Shown piece after piece: positions 11,801 through 22,846 of a stretch of DNA of 64,000 nucleotides. The notes below the pieces were generated by a model that was given only the letters and a program-made list of their open reading frames with translations, did not search any database and was not told where the DNA came from. Made by a program: the position numbers and the translations under genes. How positions within the stretch are numbered: position 1 is the stretch's first letter; each line of letters begins with the position of its first letter. Source of the stretch: Platynereis dumerilii (taxonomy: Eukaryota > Annelida > Polychaeta > Phyllodocida > Nereididae). Where the stretch lies: assembly GCA_026936325.1 (NCBI GenBank), contig JAPTHN010000008.1, positions 51,935,706 through 51,999,705 of the forward strand, read 5' to 3'.

Positions 11801-13391
11801 TATCTTCAGTATGGATATACTATATATAGATTAGGTCAACATTGCTATCAACCCATTCCATGTAAATCACTGCCCCTTTAATGTAATAGCAAATGGCTAG
11901 CTTTGAATCCGCGGATTCTTGTTGTGTTTTTCATGGTATATTTGGCAATTTTAAGTCTTGTCTTTACATTAACTAGGCAGAATTTTTTGTTTTTAGTTAA
12001 TCTTCCAACGAAATGGGGTGAATGGCTGCAGGGTTAACTTGTGATTGACTTGCCTACCTTCACACTATGGATCTTAATGGATGAAAATTTAGTTTTTTAG
12101 TAATTACCCCCCTCTCATGGGTGAAGGACTATAATCATAGTACCATGAATTGGTTGTTTACTCCAAATTTTGCAAAGGAAAATAGGCCTGTCTTTTGGGA
12201 ATATAATTTTAAAGGCCGCAAATTTGTATTGTCACAGCAGAGAATAGTAACATTTGCTTAAGAAAAACCCCACTTTTTTAGACTGGAAAAAAATCAACTC
12301 CATTGCTTTTCTGAATATTAACTGTACAGTAACGATGTTTCAAAAAGATTGATCTATTTATGAATTAAAAAGATGGGGTCCCCCTAACTCATTTTTGCTC
12401 TCGGAAGCTATTTCATATGAAAGAGTAGCCATTTTTGGAAAGAAATATCCCTAAAATCAAATTTTGCTTGACTTTGAATAGGTGTCTTGATTATGTCATA
12501 ATGGATTATTTTGGTTAAAAACAACTCTTTTAATCTACAAAAACCCTATACTAAGAATGTATTGATATTTTGGGCAGTTTTATGGAACTTTAAAAAAAAT
12601 GAACACCAGGTGTCAGTCTCCCTTGCCCTCAACTGGAAGCTGAGGTCTAGTCAAAAACTGGGTTGTGCTTCCACTCTACGGCCTCTAAAAATTCTGCAAA
12701 GGCTACAGAATGTTTCATGAGAATATTGGCTTTCTTCAAATACCAAAATGATGCATGTCTTTTAAATATTCCAGGTCCATTCTTACTTCCAAAGTTTTAA
12801 ATTCAATTTTTTTAATGCAACAAATGTAAACACGAGAACAAAACATTGAAAAACAGCAAGCTAATATATCTTAGAAACAGATTCCATCAAATTTCGAAAA
12901 GTTCTAAACTGTTTTTAATGCAGAAAAGCCCGTAAAGTGAGACAACTATGAACTGAGATTTTAGGTATCATTTTTGCTTCACTAGAAGCAAAACTGCGAT
13001 CAGCTCCACCTAGCAGGTTTTGGCATCCCTAGTATGATGATGACTTTGTCTTGACCTGGGGGGTAATTTACTAATTGCCTAACAAATAAATTGGATAGGC
13101 TGGGGTGTTTGTTGTTAAGTGTTGACCATACATTTCAGAATATACCTCAAAGCCTAGCCCCATTGATACTCATTTCCTCATCCAGTCAAGTTAGAAATGC
13201 AGATTTTTCTGTACAGAATTAAACTAAGTCTTGCTAAACATTTTCTCATTTCATTTGGGTCTACGACTCTATGTAGGCTACTTAGCCGCTACTAGTGCGT
13301 ACCGTTACATAGGCCCTATCGTGTCAACAAAAGTATGTCTGATCAGATGTTTGATCTCCCAGCCCGGGCTCCCATACAATGTCATGTAAAC
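8870..13391. other. Intergenic, no gene seen
   Basis: AT-rich DNA between the ATG3 start and the phospholipid scramblase gene. Both strands were read for conserved exons; none found. Small features: three tandem copies of a GCAACCATGCAACCA-type unit around 9947..9990, a G run at 9688, a (GATA)n tract at 10840..10865, and a run of short open frames near 11582..11881 with no family resemblance. Confidence 0.5.
10840..10865. repeat. (GATA)n microsatellite
   Basis: Six uninterrupted TAGA units, preceded by a purine-rich GGAAGG/GGGGGGAGC tract. Similar ATCT/GATA tracts recur at about 5067..5086, 17123..17165, 21676..21785, 28312..28326 and 50011..50051. Confidence 0.9.
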
Positions 13392-13399
13392 CCTACAAT

Positions 13400-13589
13400 C
13401 AGGGGGGGATCCAGAAAATTCCGGTGGGGGGGTCTATCGGGCTATCGCGTTGCGGAACGCATAGTTCGCGACATAACGCGACTGCGTGATGATAAAATTA
13501 ACATGTAAAAATAATAAAATTTTGGTCTGGTGGGGGGGGATGCATCCCCCCCATCCCCCCCCCCCCCCCCACCCCTGCGTCCGTCCCTG
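13400..13589. mobile_element. hAT-type MITE, 190 bp, with 8-bp target duplication
   Basis: Flanked by a perfect 8-bp direct repeat CCTACAAT (13392..13399 and 13590..13597). Termini are CAGGGGGGGATCCAGA on the left and, inverted, CAGGGACGGACGCAGG on the right. The right interior is a long C run. Length, termini and 8-bp duplication fit a non-autonomous hAT element; no transposase. Confidence 0.82.
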
Positions 13590-13928
13590 CCTACAATTTG
13601 CAATTTGGCCCATGTTTATGCCCCTCTGCCATAGCTCAGTCCACACTTTCCCTACTGTGCCAAATAATGCAAAAGAGATAGTGCCAATTAAATTTTTTAA
13701 CTGGCTTCAGATGAACATAGTCCCTGCGCCTCACTGCAAATGTAACCCATGTTAAAATTTAAAAAATGATCAGCTGATCCAATATTCTTGCACAGTTATA
13801 ACATCAATTGGTGAAAAGTTCCTGTTGATAACGGTGACTATGAGTCCCTGTGTATATTTACCATATTACGTCAAGCAATGCTGTTCATTGCTGTTTGCTC
13901 AGACTCAGCAATATATTATACTTATTGA

Positions 13929-15449
13929 CAGTGCTGGGCAACGCAAACAAAATTGGACTTCCACAAACGCAAATCAGCAAACCAGATCCACAGCTTCCAC
14001 AAACGCAAATCCGCAAACTTTTTGAGATTTGACAATAGCTGATGCAAACGCAAACGCAAACACAAACGCAAACCATAATCGCAATAAATAGGCCTAAGTG
14101 TTGCTACAGACACAAATTAAGTTTAAATATGAGATGTAGGGTGGTCCAAAAACACTTTCTTCTGAATTTCTCTGATTTGAATACTGCATTCGGATTTTAT
14201 ATGGATAGAAGGTTTTATGGAAAAATTTCAGCAAAATCAATTGATATTTAGAGGTGGCACAAAGCCGTTAAAGTTTAACATGCAATTGCCCATCGGCAGA
14301 CCTCAAAATCATTGGTCTTTGCAAATCTTGCTATAACGGCATATTGTTTTGATCAAGTAACCTTTTTTTTGTATGTCCAGGATGCCCAATCCATTACTGA
14401 TATTCTTTCTGACTTACAAAGTTTTGTGGCAGATCAGCATAGATATTACATGGGTCAATTATCAGGCCTTTTTTCATGAAAACAGGCAAATATTTCACTT
14501 ACTATGTACATTAAATAAAAGATAACCCCCGGATATTACTTTGCCATGCAAATTTTATCATATACTAAAAAATCAGGAAAAAATATTCACTTCTGAGAAA
14601 GATCTGAGAAATTGACCAATTTTTCAGTTGCGTGAATGAGGAATTACATTATAAACTTCAAGGGCTTTGTGCCACCTCTAAATATTAACCGATTTGGCTG
14701 AAATTTTGCATGTGTTTGTTTTACTTATGTGGTTATCAATTTCCACTTTCAAATTGGGGGTTTTAGGAGATTTGATTTTTCCCATTGAAATGTGGACCAC
14801 CCTAATGAGATGGTTATAGGCATTTGACATAGGCCAATTACTTGACTAGGTTAAAAATTTGATATTGGCAGAAAATATTACTGTTCATCAATATATAAAT
14901 AATTGCTCTTTGCAACAAAATCCAAACATATATAGGCCTATAATGCCCTATATATATTAAATAAAGCCTTGTGGCAGGAACACTAATTATGTCTGACTGC
15001 AGCCTGTGCTTCATATGCTGTGCTTCATATGCTGTGCTTCATGCTGTAATGATGCGAGCACGCCACATGTGGCGCCATCTATACCATACCTTAACATGAC
15101 CTTTTTAAAAAGTATTTTTATTTTTTATCTGAAGATAATATGAGGCCCCAAGGTACACCAAATGAAATTGCCTTCTGTGCCACACTGTTCTGATGGAATC
15201 TTAAGCTTCCCAAACTTGTGGAAGCATTGTAATTATAAATCAAAGTGGGAATACAATATGATCCAAAGATTGATGTGCAGTTGCTTATATATTATCCATC
15301 TGCAAGTTCATTCCGCAAATACAAAGCGCAAATTTGATTGGCAATCAGTGCAAAATGCAAACTGCAAACGAAAAGCCACTTCCGCAAATTGCGGAGGTTG
15401 CGGTTTGCGGAAGTGTTTGCGGAAGTGTTTGCGGAAGTGCCAAGCACTG
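13929..15449. mobile_element. hAT-type non-autonomous element, 1521 bp, containing a second hAT element
   Basis: Flanked by a perfect 8-bp duplication CTTATTGA (13921..13928 and 15450..15457). Termini are CAGTGCTGGGCA and, inverted, CAGTGCTTGGCA. Both ends carry subterminal repeats of a CCGCAAAC/ACGCAAAC motif (about 13940..14080 and 15310..15440), the kind of repeated motif that hAT transposases bind. A 668-bp element plus its 8-bp duplication is nested inside at 14137..14804, so the outer element was about 845 bp when it inserted. No transposase frame. Confidence 0.85.
14137..14804. mobile_element. Second hAT-type element nested in the first
   Basis: Terminal repeats TAGGGTGGTCCA are perfect and inverted, flanked by the 8-bp duplication ATGAGATG (14129..14136 and 14805..14812). 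Internal inverted blocks (TTTAGAGGTGGCACAAAGCC near 14249 and its inverse near 14665) extend the pairing to roughly 145 bp per arm. It is non-coding and younger than the element it interrupts. Confidence 0.85.
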
Positions 15450-15457
15450 CTTATTGA

Positions 15458-16101
15458 TCTTTTTGGTCAAACAGGTGCAGTTTGCAAAGTCTTCTTTGTG
15501 CAATGAGCATTGTGGATTGTGGAAGCCATTACTGAGATATATTTCTTTCAATCGTGGTTTTATTCTAAATAAGTACTAGTAATTAGTGCCCGTGAGAAGA
15601 TTTTAATGATAGGGAAGTTTAACCTCATAGACCTATATATAGGATTATGACCCGTTAGAATGAAGCGTGAGTGTTATGTGTGAAAATGGTTATAGATTTA
15701 AAATACTCAGAGGAAGGGAGCAACTGGTTCAGGTGGTTCTGGTAGAGAGCTTGCAGGTGCTGCCCTCTTGTGTATTGTATGTGAATCAACTTTAAAGTAA
15801 TTAACATTAATTAGGACATTTGGAGGAATCCAATTTTGATGAAAATGTGGCGGTGGCGCCCTATGGGTATGAAGAAGACATGGGGAAAGTTAGAAGGCCA
15901 GGCATTGAGTAGAAACTGAGAAAAATCCCGGACACTGTTATTTTAATATTAGTAAGATTAGATATTTCACAATATGCCGCGGAGCTCCGCCTATTTGCTC
16001 CGTGTTATTGCCCCCCCTCCCCCAGGCCATTTCTAGATACGCCCCTGAACCTGTCATGTTAACCATGTTCAATGTTTAAAGCTTAGGCGTAGAAGACAAT
16101 A
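15458..16101. other. Intergenic with one hAT-like end
   Basis: No gene seen. At 16027..16047 there is the inverted end CAGGGGCGTATCTAGAAAT, shared with the element at 7600..7771, preceded by a C-rich tract. The opposite end was not identified. Confidence 0.4.
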
Positions 16102-16282
16102 GGGGCTGATTTCACCAACACGGATAAGACCAGGCTTAAGATTAAAACAGGTCTCAGGTAGTTTGCTTACTAGGAGGTGCTGCCATTTTATCACTGAAAT
16201 TGACCCTATAGTTTAAATTTGGAACTACTTAGTCTACGTCTAGGGCCTAGACCTGGCTTAATTTTTTTTATGAAATCGGGCC
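16102..16282. mobile_element. MITE with GGGCYGATTTCA-type inverted ends
   Basis: The left end GGGGCTGATTTCACCAA and the inverted right end GGCCCGATTTCATAA pair, as do the inner blocks around CAGGCTTAA / AAGCCAGGTC. The termini resemble GGGCCYGTTTCA-type ends known in Harbinger/ISL2EU-like MITEs. I could not settle the target duplication. Confidence 0.5.
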
Positions 16283-16803
16283 AACTGAAGTTGGGGGGGG
16301 GGGGGGGGCAGACCCAAAAAATGTCAGCATTGGCTAATTGGCATTAGAATTAAGTTAAGTTTTTATCAGTATGCTGCCAAGTAACATATCATTGAAATTG
16401 AGATCATTATTTGCACAAGAACTTATTAGCTGGCCGTGCTGTCTTTTAATTATATCCCTGTAGATGCATCTATATATACCTTCTTCTTCTGAATTTCATT
16501 AGACTGGAGGCCTATTACATCATAATCTATGCTGGTAAAAGGTCACACACTTGGGCAAACAAACCTAGTGAATCGCCCGCAATTAAGTCTTAATGGCTTT
16601 AATAAATATCTACCTTTGGCTACCTACCTAATAGTAATATTTAATCTTGGTTGTGTTAGTACTAAATTACTAACTTTAAGTTATCTGTCATCCTGTCATT
16701 GTACTTGTTATAGTTCAACATTTGTTTAACAATTAACTCCCCAAGTGCAGTTTCTCTTTTATTTAGTCTTTCAGAAATATTTGGTTTGGACTGATATGCG
16801 AAA
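16283..16803. promoter_or_regulatory. Upstream region of the phospholipid scramblase gene
   Basis: No coding sequence seen. A 17-base G run (about 16296) borders the MITE to the left. The 5' leader and promoter of the scramblase must lie here or further left, but I see no decisive TATA box or initiator. Confidence 0.3.
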
Positions 16804-19800
16804 ATGGCAGCAGTAACTAAACAGCCCCAACAAGGTGAGTGTCAAGAGAGAAAAAAATTAATTCAAATGAGGGAATAATTATTGATCTCACAAGGTGATA
16901 AATAATTGAATTGATTATCACATAATTTTTGACACTCATGAAATTAAGTTACACCGTAGATTATGCATGCATTAAATTCACTGTGTTAAAAATCATTTAA
17001 GCAATTAACAATTTCCATAACCTCACTTTCAAAAAATTGCTGAGCTCATCTTTTTGACTGTGTATCTAAAATCACTGAAAATGTATCGATCTGGTTTTTT
17101 TGTCTATCTACACTGATCTACACTGATCTATCTATCTATCTTTCTGTCCATCTATCTATATATCTAGCAGCTAAGCTATCTAACAATATATATATATATA
17201 TATATAATCAATCTATCTACATTGCATCTGCATCTCCTGATCTCATAGATGATGGTTAGTATCACTCCTATATATAATTTCTGATTTCTTATTTACTAGT
17301 CACTGCTAGTGTTAGTTGTAGACTTTTAGTATGCATAAAATGTACTAGAAATTAGAGTTTTTTGCTCTCACTCTCATTATTGTCACGTTTCATGTATTCA
17401 ATTGCATGTCAGTACGAATTACCAGTGGTACATGTATGTGAAATATGAATTATATCCCATGATATATTTTCATACAGTTTAATATAATGAAATACTATAT
17501 TGTCAGTAAAATTTTTATGCCAAGGAGTCAGGAGCACATTTCTTAATACGTGTTACTCAAGCTTAGAATTTTAAAACAAACGCTGCTGATAAATGCTGGA
17601 GGAAGTCGAAGCACTTATGTGAAATTATATTTTGTCAATGAAAGGTTTGTCAATGAAAGGTTTGTTATTGCATCATGATGACACTCCAGGTTGAAATTTT
17701 GTTTCTTTTTTCTGGAATTTCACATTGTGAAATATTGTTTACTCCCTAAATTCTTTAATGTTTCATATACTGGCATGATGAATAGCTTATTGCTGAAGTT
17801 TTATCAATATTATGCATATTTCTTTTTCATCTTCCTAGTTACTTAGTTTTCTGTCAATGTCTATGGCTATTTGATAGCCATCTTCTTTCTTCCATATTGT
17901 CCTTTAGTTTTGCCTGGTATAATAATGTCTTATCATACCGGTATACTTAATGAATTTTGAGCGATTTTACAAAAATCTATGAAGTATCTTTATTTTGTCC
18001 TCTTGGTATTACTCTTCGTATCACAACTTCACTTTGAAGGAGGAATTAATTTATGTCTATGTGTCCCCGATTGGTTATAACTGGTCACTGAGAGGATTTT
18101 AATATCTGTCAGGCAAGACAATCATAGACCCGCAGTACCAGGGTTGGGCACGAGTATACTACACATGTACTCGTTACTCGAATACATTTTTCGAAGTACT
18201 CGCAAGTACTCAGTACTCGTGCCAAATCATGAGTACAGTACTTGTACACGTACTCGAGTACATTGCTAAAGTACTCGTACTCATAGCAAGGACATCACGA
18301 ATACAAATGAGGCTTCAAAAGAGCAAAAAAAGGCCAGTACATTTGTCCAATTTCAACATGCTTATTGGGGCGTTGATTATACTACTGTAATTTAAAATAA
18401 TAATAAAATTTGTGTTTGGATGTAATGCGTGTGTTTGTTTGCAGTACCATGGATGCCCATGCCCCAGAATGTTCCGGATTGTCCTCCTGGATTGGAATAT
18501 TTGACGCAGATTGACCAGTTGTTGGTGCATCAGAAGGTCGAACTCATCGAAGGTAAATTATTGATTGTGCTATTGATTTATTGATGGATTTATCTTCCTT
18601 CATTGATTGCTACTCTTCTGCCAGATATTTCTTCGGGACTAGATATATTTTAGTATGATAATTTATTAATTTCATAAACCTGCCTAAGTGTCCATTGCGT
18701 CCGATAATTTGTAGTCTTAAACTTGGGACTTGAAAGTTTTCTCTTGATTGGCTATGGCGCTATATCATGTGTATGACAGAAACACAAAATGGAAATACAA
18801 AAAGTGAAGTATTTTTAATAAACGGTGCTCAAAATTACCAACATTTGGTATCACACTTTAAAATCTATGTGAATTTTACCACTTGCTAATTATTTTCAAT
18901 ACATCTCATGATCTTATTTATTTTGCAGCATTTGTTGGATTTGAGTCCAAGAACAAATATGAAATCAAAAACACCATGGGACAACGGGTTTACTTGGCGG
19001 CCGAAGGTGAGTTTATCTTAAAGCATATTCATCTGTGAACATAAGTCCTGTTTAGAAATGTTAGGGTGGATCAGGGATCATTGACTTTTATACATTGTTT
19101 ACATATATTATTTCTTTAACCCTTACCGGACTAAAGGGGCATTTATGTGCATCCCCAGCTTACTGCCTGTAGGGACATTTATTTCCCTAAAATCTGCTGT
19201 TGTCCCTGATGATGTCACAAGCACAGGATTGTTTTTTTTGGACTGGCCAGTCTGGTAAGGGTTATATTAAAGCCTGCCATTCGAACGATGTTGAATGGTA
19301 CTTTTAACAAAAACAATTGCTTAATTTCAGACACTGGCTGTTGCAACAGGAACTGCTGTGGCACCCACCGTCCTTTTGACATCAAAATTGTCGACAATTA
19401 CTCGCAGGAGGTGATGCACCTCAACCGAGATCTGAGATGCGATACATGCTGGTGTCCCTGCTGCTTGCAAGTATGTTGTGTGAAACTTTTATAGTCTCAT
19501 TGTTAGTTTTGATTAACAATTTATTTGTAGATTTCATTGATCAACAACCAATCTGAAACTTGATGTTTGGATGCAAGGTCGATTTGGCGTTTTTTGTTTG
19601 TTTGGCAACTTGTTCCGGACTCCCAATTCATATCAGTATGTCAATAATTATCTTCATGCAAGACCCTGCTACTTCGAAGCTGCCAGTGTGATTGGTACTT
19701 GCCTACTTGGTAGCTTATTAATGTCACAAGCAGCTGCACCGCCGTGATCAATTATCATTTATGAATCCTTGAGCAACAAGACTTGGTAGTAGAGGGATGC

Positions 19801-20825
19801 ACTGCCCAAACATGACGATATCTTCCAACTTACTTTGAAAATTGATAGGCCTATAATTTTTAACACCACAAATTTTTTCAACAATTTTATATGGCCTCAG
19901 CATTGAATCCATGGATTCTTTTTAACTTCTGAAATGTTTCCAGGTGGTTGAAGTGACCGCTCCCCCAGGCACTGTCATTGGCTACGTCAAACAGGCATGG
20001 AGCATCGGAAGGCCCAAATACAACATTTGTGACGCTGACGGTGAAACTATTCTGAAGGTGGCCGGACCCTGCTTCACATGTAACATGTGCGGAGATGTGG
20101 AATTTCAGGTAAAAATTGAAATAAATAAGATTTAACAATTTTAATTTCTGACTTCTGGCAACTTTGCTATTTATTAAAGCAATGCATTTACTTAGTACTT
20201 TAAAGATAACTTGGTTTGACACCCTGAACATTATACAACAGAATAAAAGTCCATTGTGATGCAAACTTCAAATGTTCCAAGAAGACGAACAAACCCGAAA
20301 TTGTATTCAACCTACAGTGGCGCCACCGACATGTGGCGCCCCAACGGTGAATCTCTAACTCACGTATTAAAAGATTCAATTGGCTAAATTTGTTGAGTAA
20401 TCTTTCAGATTTTTACCAAAGACGGAGACGTGCAAATTGGAGAGATTCGCAAACAGTGGACAGGAATTGTCAAGGAGGCTTTCACAGATGCTGACAATTT
20501 CGGAGTGACCTTCCCACTTGACCTCGATGTCAAGGTCAAGGCGACCTTAATCGGAGCTATTTTCTTGATCGTGAGTTATTTTTGTAAAATGTTTATGATT
20601 CTCTCTGCACCCCTAATTAATAAACCTCCACAAACAAACTCCTAGTACAAACCCCAAGTATGCTTGTTTAATGAAACTCCAAGTAAGCTTGATAACATGG
20701 CAATGACATTGCAAATTTGAATTAAAAATTGGTCTTAATACAATTCATGATTAATTTTCCAGGACTTCATGTTCTTTGAGAAGAGAATGAACAAGGAATC
20801 TGATGGACCAGGAATGTTGTCTTAA
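16804..20825 (+). CDS. Phospholipid scramblase (PLSCR family), complete, 248 aa
   Basis: PLSCR proteins are palmitoylated, calcium-binding membrane proteins implicated in redistributing phospholipids across the bilayer. Coding exons: 16804..16834, 18445..18552, 18929..19006, 19331..19470, 19944..20108, 20409..20570 and 20763..20825, all GT-AG with matching phases (747 nt including stop). Visible family features: [18 protein letters not shown] near residue 13; NKYEIKN and [20 protein letters not shown] (73-83) then [10 protein letters not shown]; a cysteine cluster at 109-117 (CDTCWCPCC), the usual palmitoylation site; [10 protein letters not shown]; the EF-hand-like loop [12 protein letters not shown] (201-212); and a C-terminal hydrophobic segment around 218-233. 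The N-terminal proline-rich region of vertebrate PLSCR1 is reduced to about a dozen residues. The start is the only ATG in a short first exon and is in frame. I do not assign a numbered vertebrate paralogue. Confidence 0.95.
16835..18444. other. Scramblase intron 1 with microsatellites and one hAT-like end
   Basis: Contains an (ATCT)n tract (17123..17165), a (TA)n tract (about 17190..17206) and, at 18139..18285, a piece starting CAGGGTTGGGCACGAGTA followed by many TACTCG/CGAGTA repeats. That pattern (CAGGGTTGGGC plus subterminal repeats) looks like one hAT end, but no partner end or target duplication was found. Confidence 0.5.
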
Positions 20826-22355
20826 AAGCCAAACATCTTGCCACCGTTCAAAAAAAAGATAAAATTGAAATAGATCTAGATGAAAATGTGTTCAGATATT
20901 GTAACTGCGTGGTGAGACAGCATGCGTAGATATTGTTAATTTTATAAAATTGTATCTGGAGTAAGTTAGGTGTGATTAATGATAAGAGAAATTGAAGGAA
21001 ATTGGGGATGGGAATTATTATTATATTGTTTTGGATTAGAATTTAAAGGAATTATGAATAACTAAGATGTTAAAAAAAATTGATGATGACATTTGATACG
21101 GAACGCCTTGTGAAATTTAAGTACATCATATTATAGTTAATGTCAAAAATTATATGAGCGCAGCTCATGGCTGCCGAAGGCAGCCATGAGCGAAGCTCAC
21201 TTAGCACAAGGACAGCTCATTCTGTGTGGTGCTCCTGTCTGCAGTGACTGCCTGAACAGGAAGTGCCTGTAGTTGCCATAAAATTGGAGCTAGTAGTTTA
21301 GTCAGAGTTTAGTTTGGTAAATAATTAAAATATGTTAAATAAATTCCAAAATAGATTTAAAATTTCAGTCTTGTCCTATAACAACCTCCAATGACATATT
21401 TCAGGGATATAAATCAACATGTGTATCAACATTGGAAATAATTATTTCCATACCACCTGATGGCAAGAAGTGAACAAAAATTAAAAATCAATAGAAATGT
21501 TAATGACTTAAATAGATCACCAAGTGAGAAATCATAACAACACTTAAGGTTACATAATCTTTATTAGCTATCAACAAATTATGTAACAGTCTAATAGTAA
21601 ACAGTCACCTCTGAATAGCTATGGTTTTATTGATCTCAGTTATGTAACATCAACAATTTAGTGCAATCTGTCTATTTTTCTAATTATCTATCTATCTAAT
21701 CTATCCATCTAATCTATCTATCTAATCTATCTATCTAATCTTATCTATAGATCGGATCTTATCTATCTAATCTTATCTATCTGCCCATTTGCCCAGTCCT
21801 TTAAAAAGATATGTTGGCCTTCTGCATGGAATTTTGAAGATAATGCAGTAGTTCTATGAAAATGCTGCGCGAATTTCATGGCAGTGCCATTTACATATTA
21901 TTGTATACATGTTTAGTCCTATTTTCAAGGTATGCAGTGAGCTTTACGACCCCTAGATATATATGGTGCATTCATATGATTAAATTACCTGACTGACTAC
22001 TACTAAGTAAACTTAATGAATGGCTACATTCATCATAAGACCAATTTCAAAATTAATATTTGAGATGATTTAATCTGCTACTTGTAAAGTTAAAAAGATA
22101 TTTGTTTTCATTGTGCAATACCAGTTTATACTACCAAAACTTCCAAGTGGTACATTTCTTGGTCTGAAAAGGAATATACCAGGAATACCTAAAATATGAA
22201 TTATTAGACGATGGCATTTATTAAAGAACTCAGAATATTTGTATTGAAAATTATTGACTTGAGTTTGAAACTTTCGATATGCATGGAGTCCTTTTTCTGC
22301 AAGTTATTGTGGAATTCATTAATTAAATGAATTTCCTATGTATATATTTTATTGG
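20826..22355 (+). other. Scramblase 3' flank / probable 3' UTR
   Basis: No further coding sequence. Early candidate poly(A) signals include AATAAA near 21338. The stretch holds a triple hairpin (21154..21199) and a degenerate ATCT tract (21676..21785). The true 3' end cannot be fixed from sequence alone. Confidence 0.4.
21154..21199. repeat. Three consecutive perfect hairpins with 3-nt loops
   Basis: 21154..21168 is ATGAGC-GCA-GCTCAT, 21167..21187 is ATGGCTGCC-GAA-GGCAGCCAT, and 21187..21199 is TGAGC-GAA-GCTCA. Neighbouring stems share one or two bases. The outer two are near copies of each other. Located about 330 bp after the scramblase stop codon. Confidence 0.9.
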
Positions 22356-22357
22356 TA

Positions 22358-22844
22358 CAGTGCCGCCTGTAAGTAAGTGAAACGCATGACATTGTGCCAT
22401 TGCATCAATGCTAAACATCCTCAGCCAAACTGCTTGTGGAGGCATGAATTCTCATCGGATGAAAGGGAAACAAAGTGGGTCATAAAGGCCGATATGTGAG
22501 GCAAGTGGGATAAAAATAGCAGCCCATTTTCTTCGCTGTAGTCGGAGATAGGTATGGGTCAAAGTCTTTGATAAGTAAGTGAACCATCCTTCCCTATGTT
22601 TTAACATTGGGCCAGCGTTTCACTTACTTATCAAAGACTTTGACCCATACCTAACTCCAACTACAGGAAAGAAAATTGGCTGCTATTTTTATCCCACATG
22701 CCTCAAATATCGGCCTTTATGACCCAAAATGTTTTCCTCTCATCGGAGGAGAATTCGTCCTTCCAGAAGCATTTTGGTTAAGGATGTTTAACATTGATGC
22801 AATGGCACAATATCATGCGTTTCACTTACTTACAGGCGGCACTG
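22358..22844. mobile_element. Palindromic Tc1/mariner-type MITE, 487 bp
   Basis: Flanked by TA on both sides (22356..22357, 22845..22846). Ends are CAGTGCCGCCTGTAAG and its inverse. Almost the whole element is a long imperfect palindrome: the arms run about 220 bp each (for example TATGGGTCAAAGTCTTTGAT near 22553 and its inverse near 22630) around a short centre near 22590..22615. CAGT termini and TA duplication fit Tc1/mariner. No transposase. Confidence 0.85.
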
Positions 22845-22846
22845 TA

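Noticed and set aside
11582-11881. A 99-codon plus-strand frame
   Set aside because: AT-rich hydrophobic translation with no family resemblance, splice support or codon bias; treated as chance.
18139-18285. A complete hAT element with TACTCG repeats
   Set aside because: Only one end (CAGGGTTGGGC) is visible; no inverted partner or 8-bp duplication, so only a fragment was noted within the intron entry.
19887-20264. A 125-codon minus-strand frame over the scramblase fifth exon
   Set aside because: It is antisense to a well-supported coding exon and resembles no protein.
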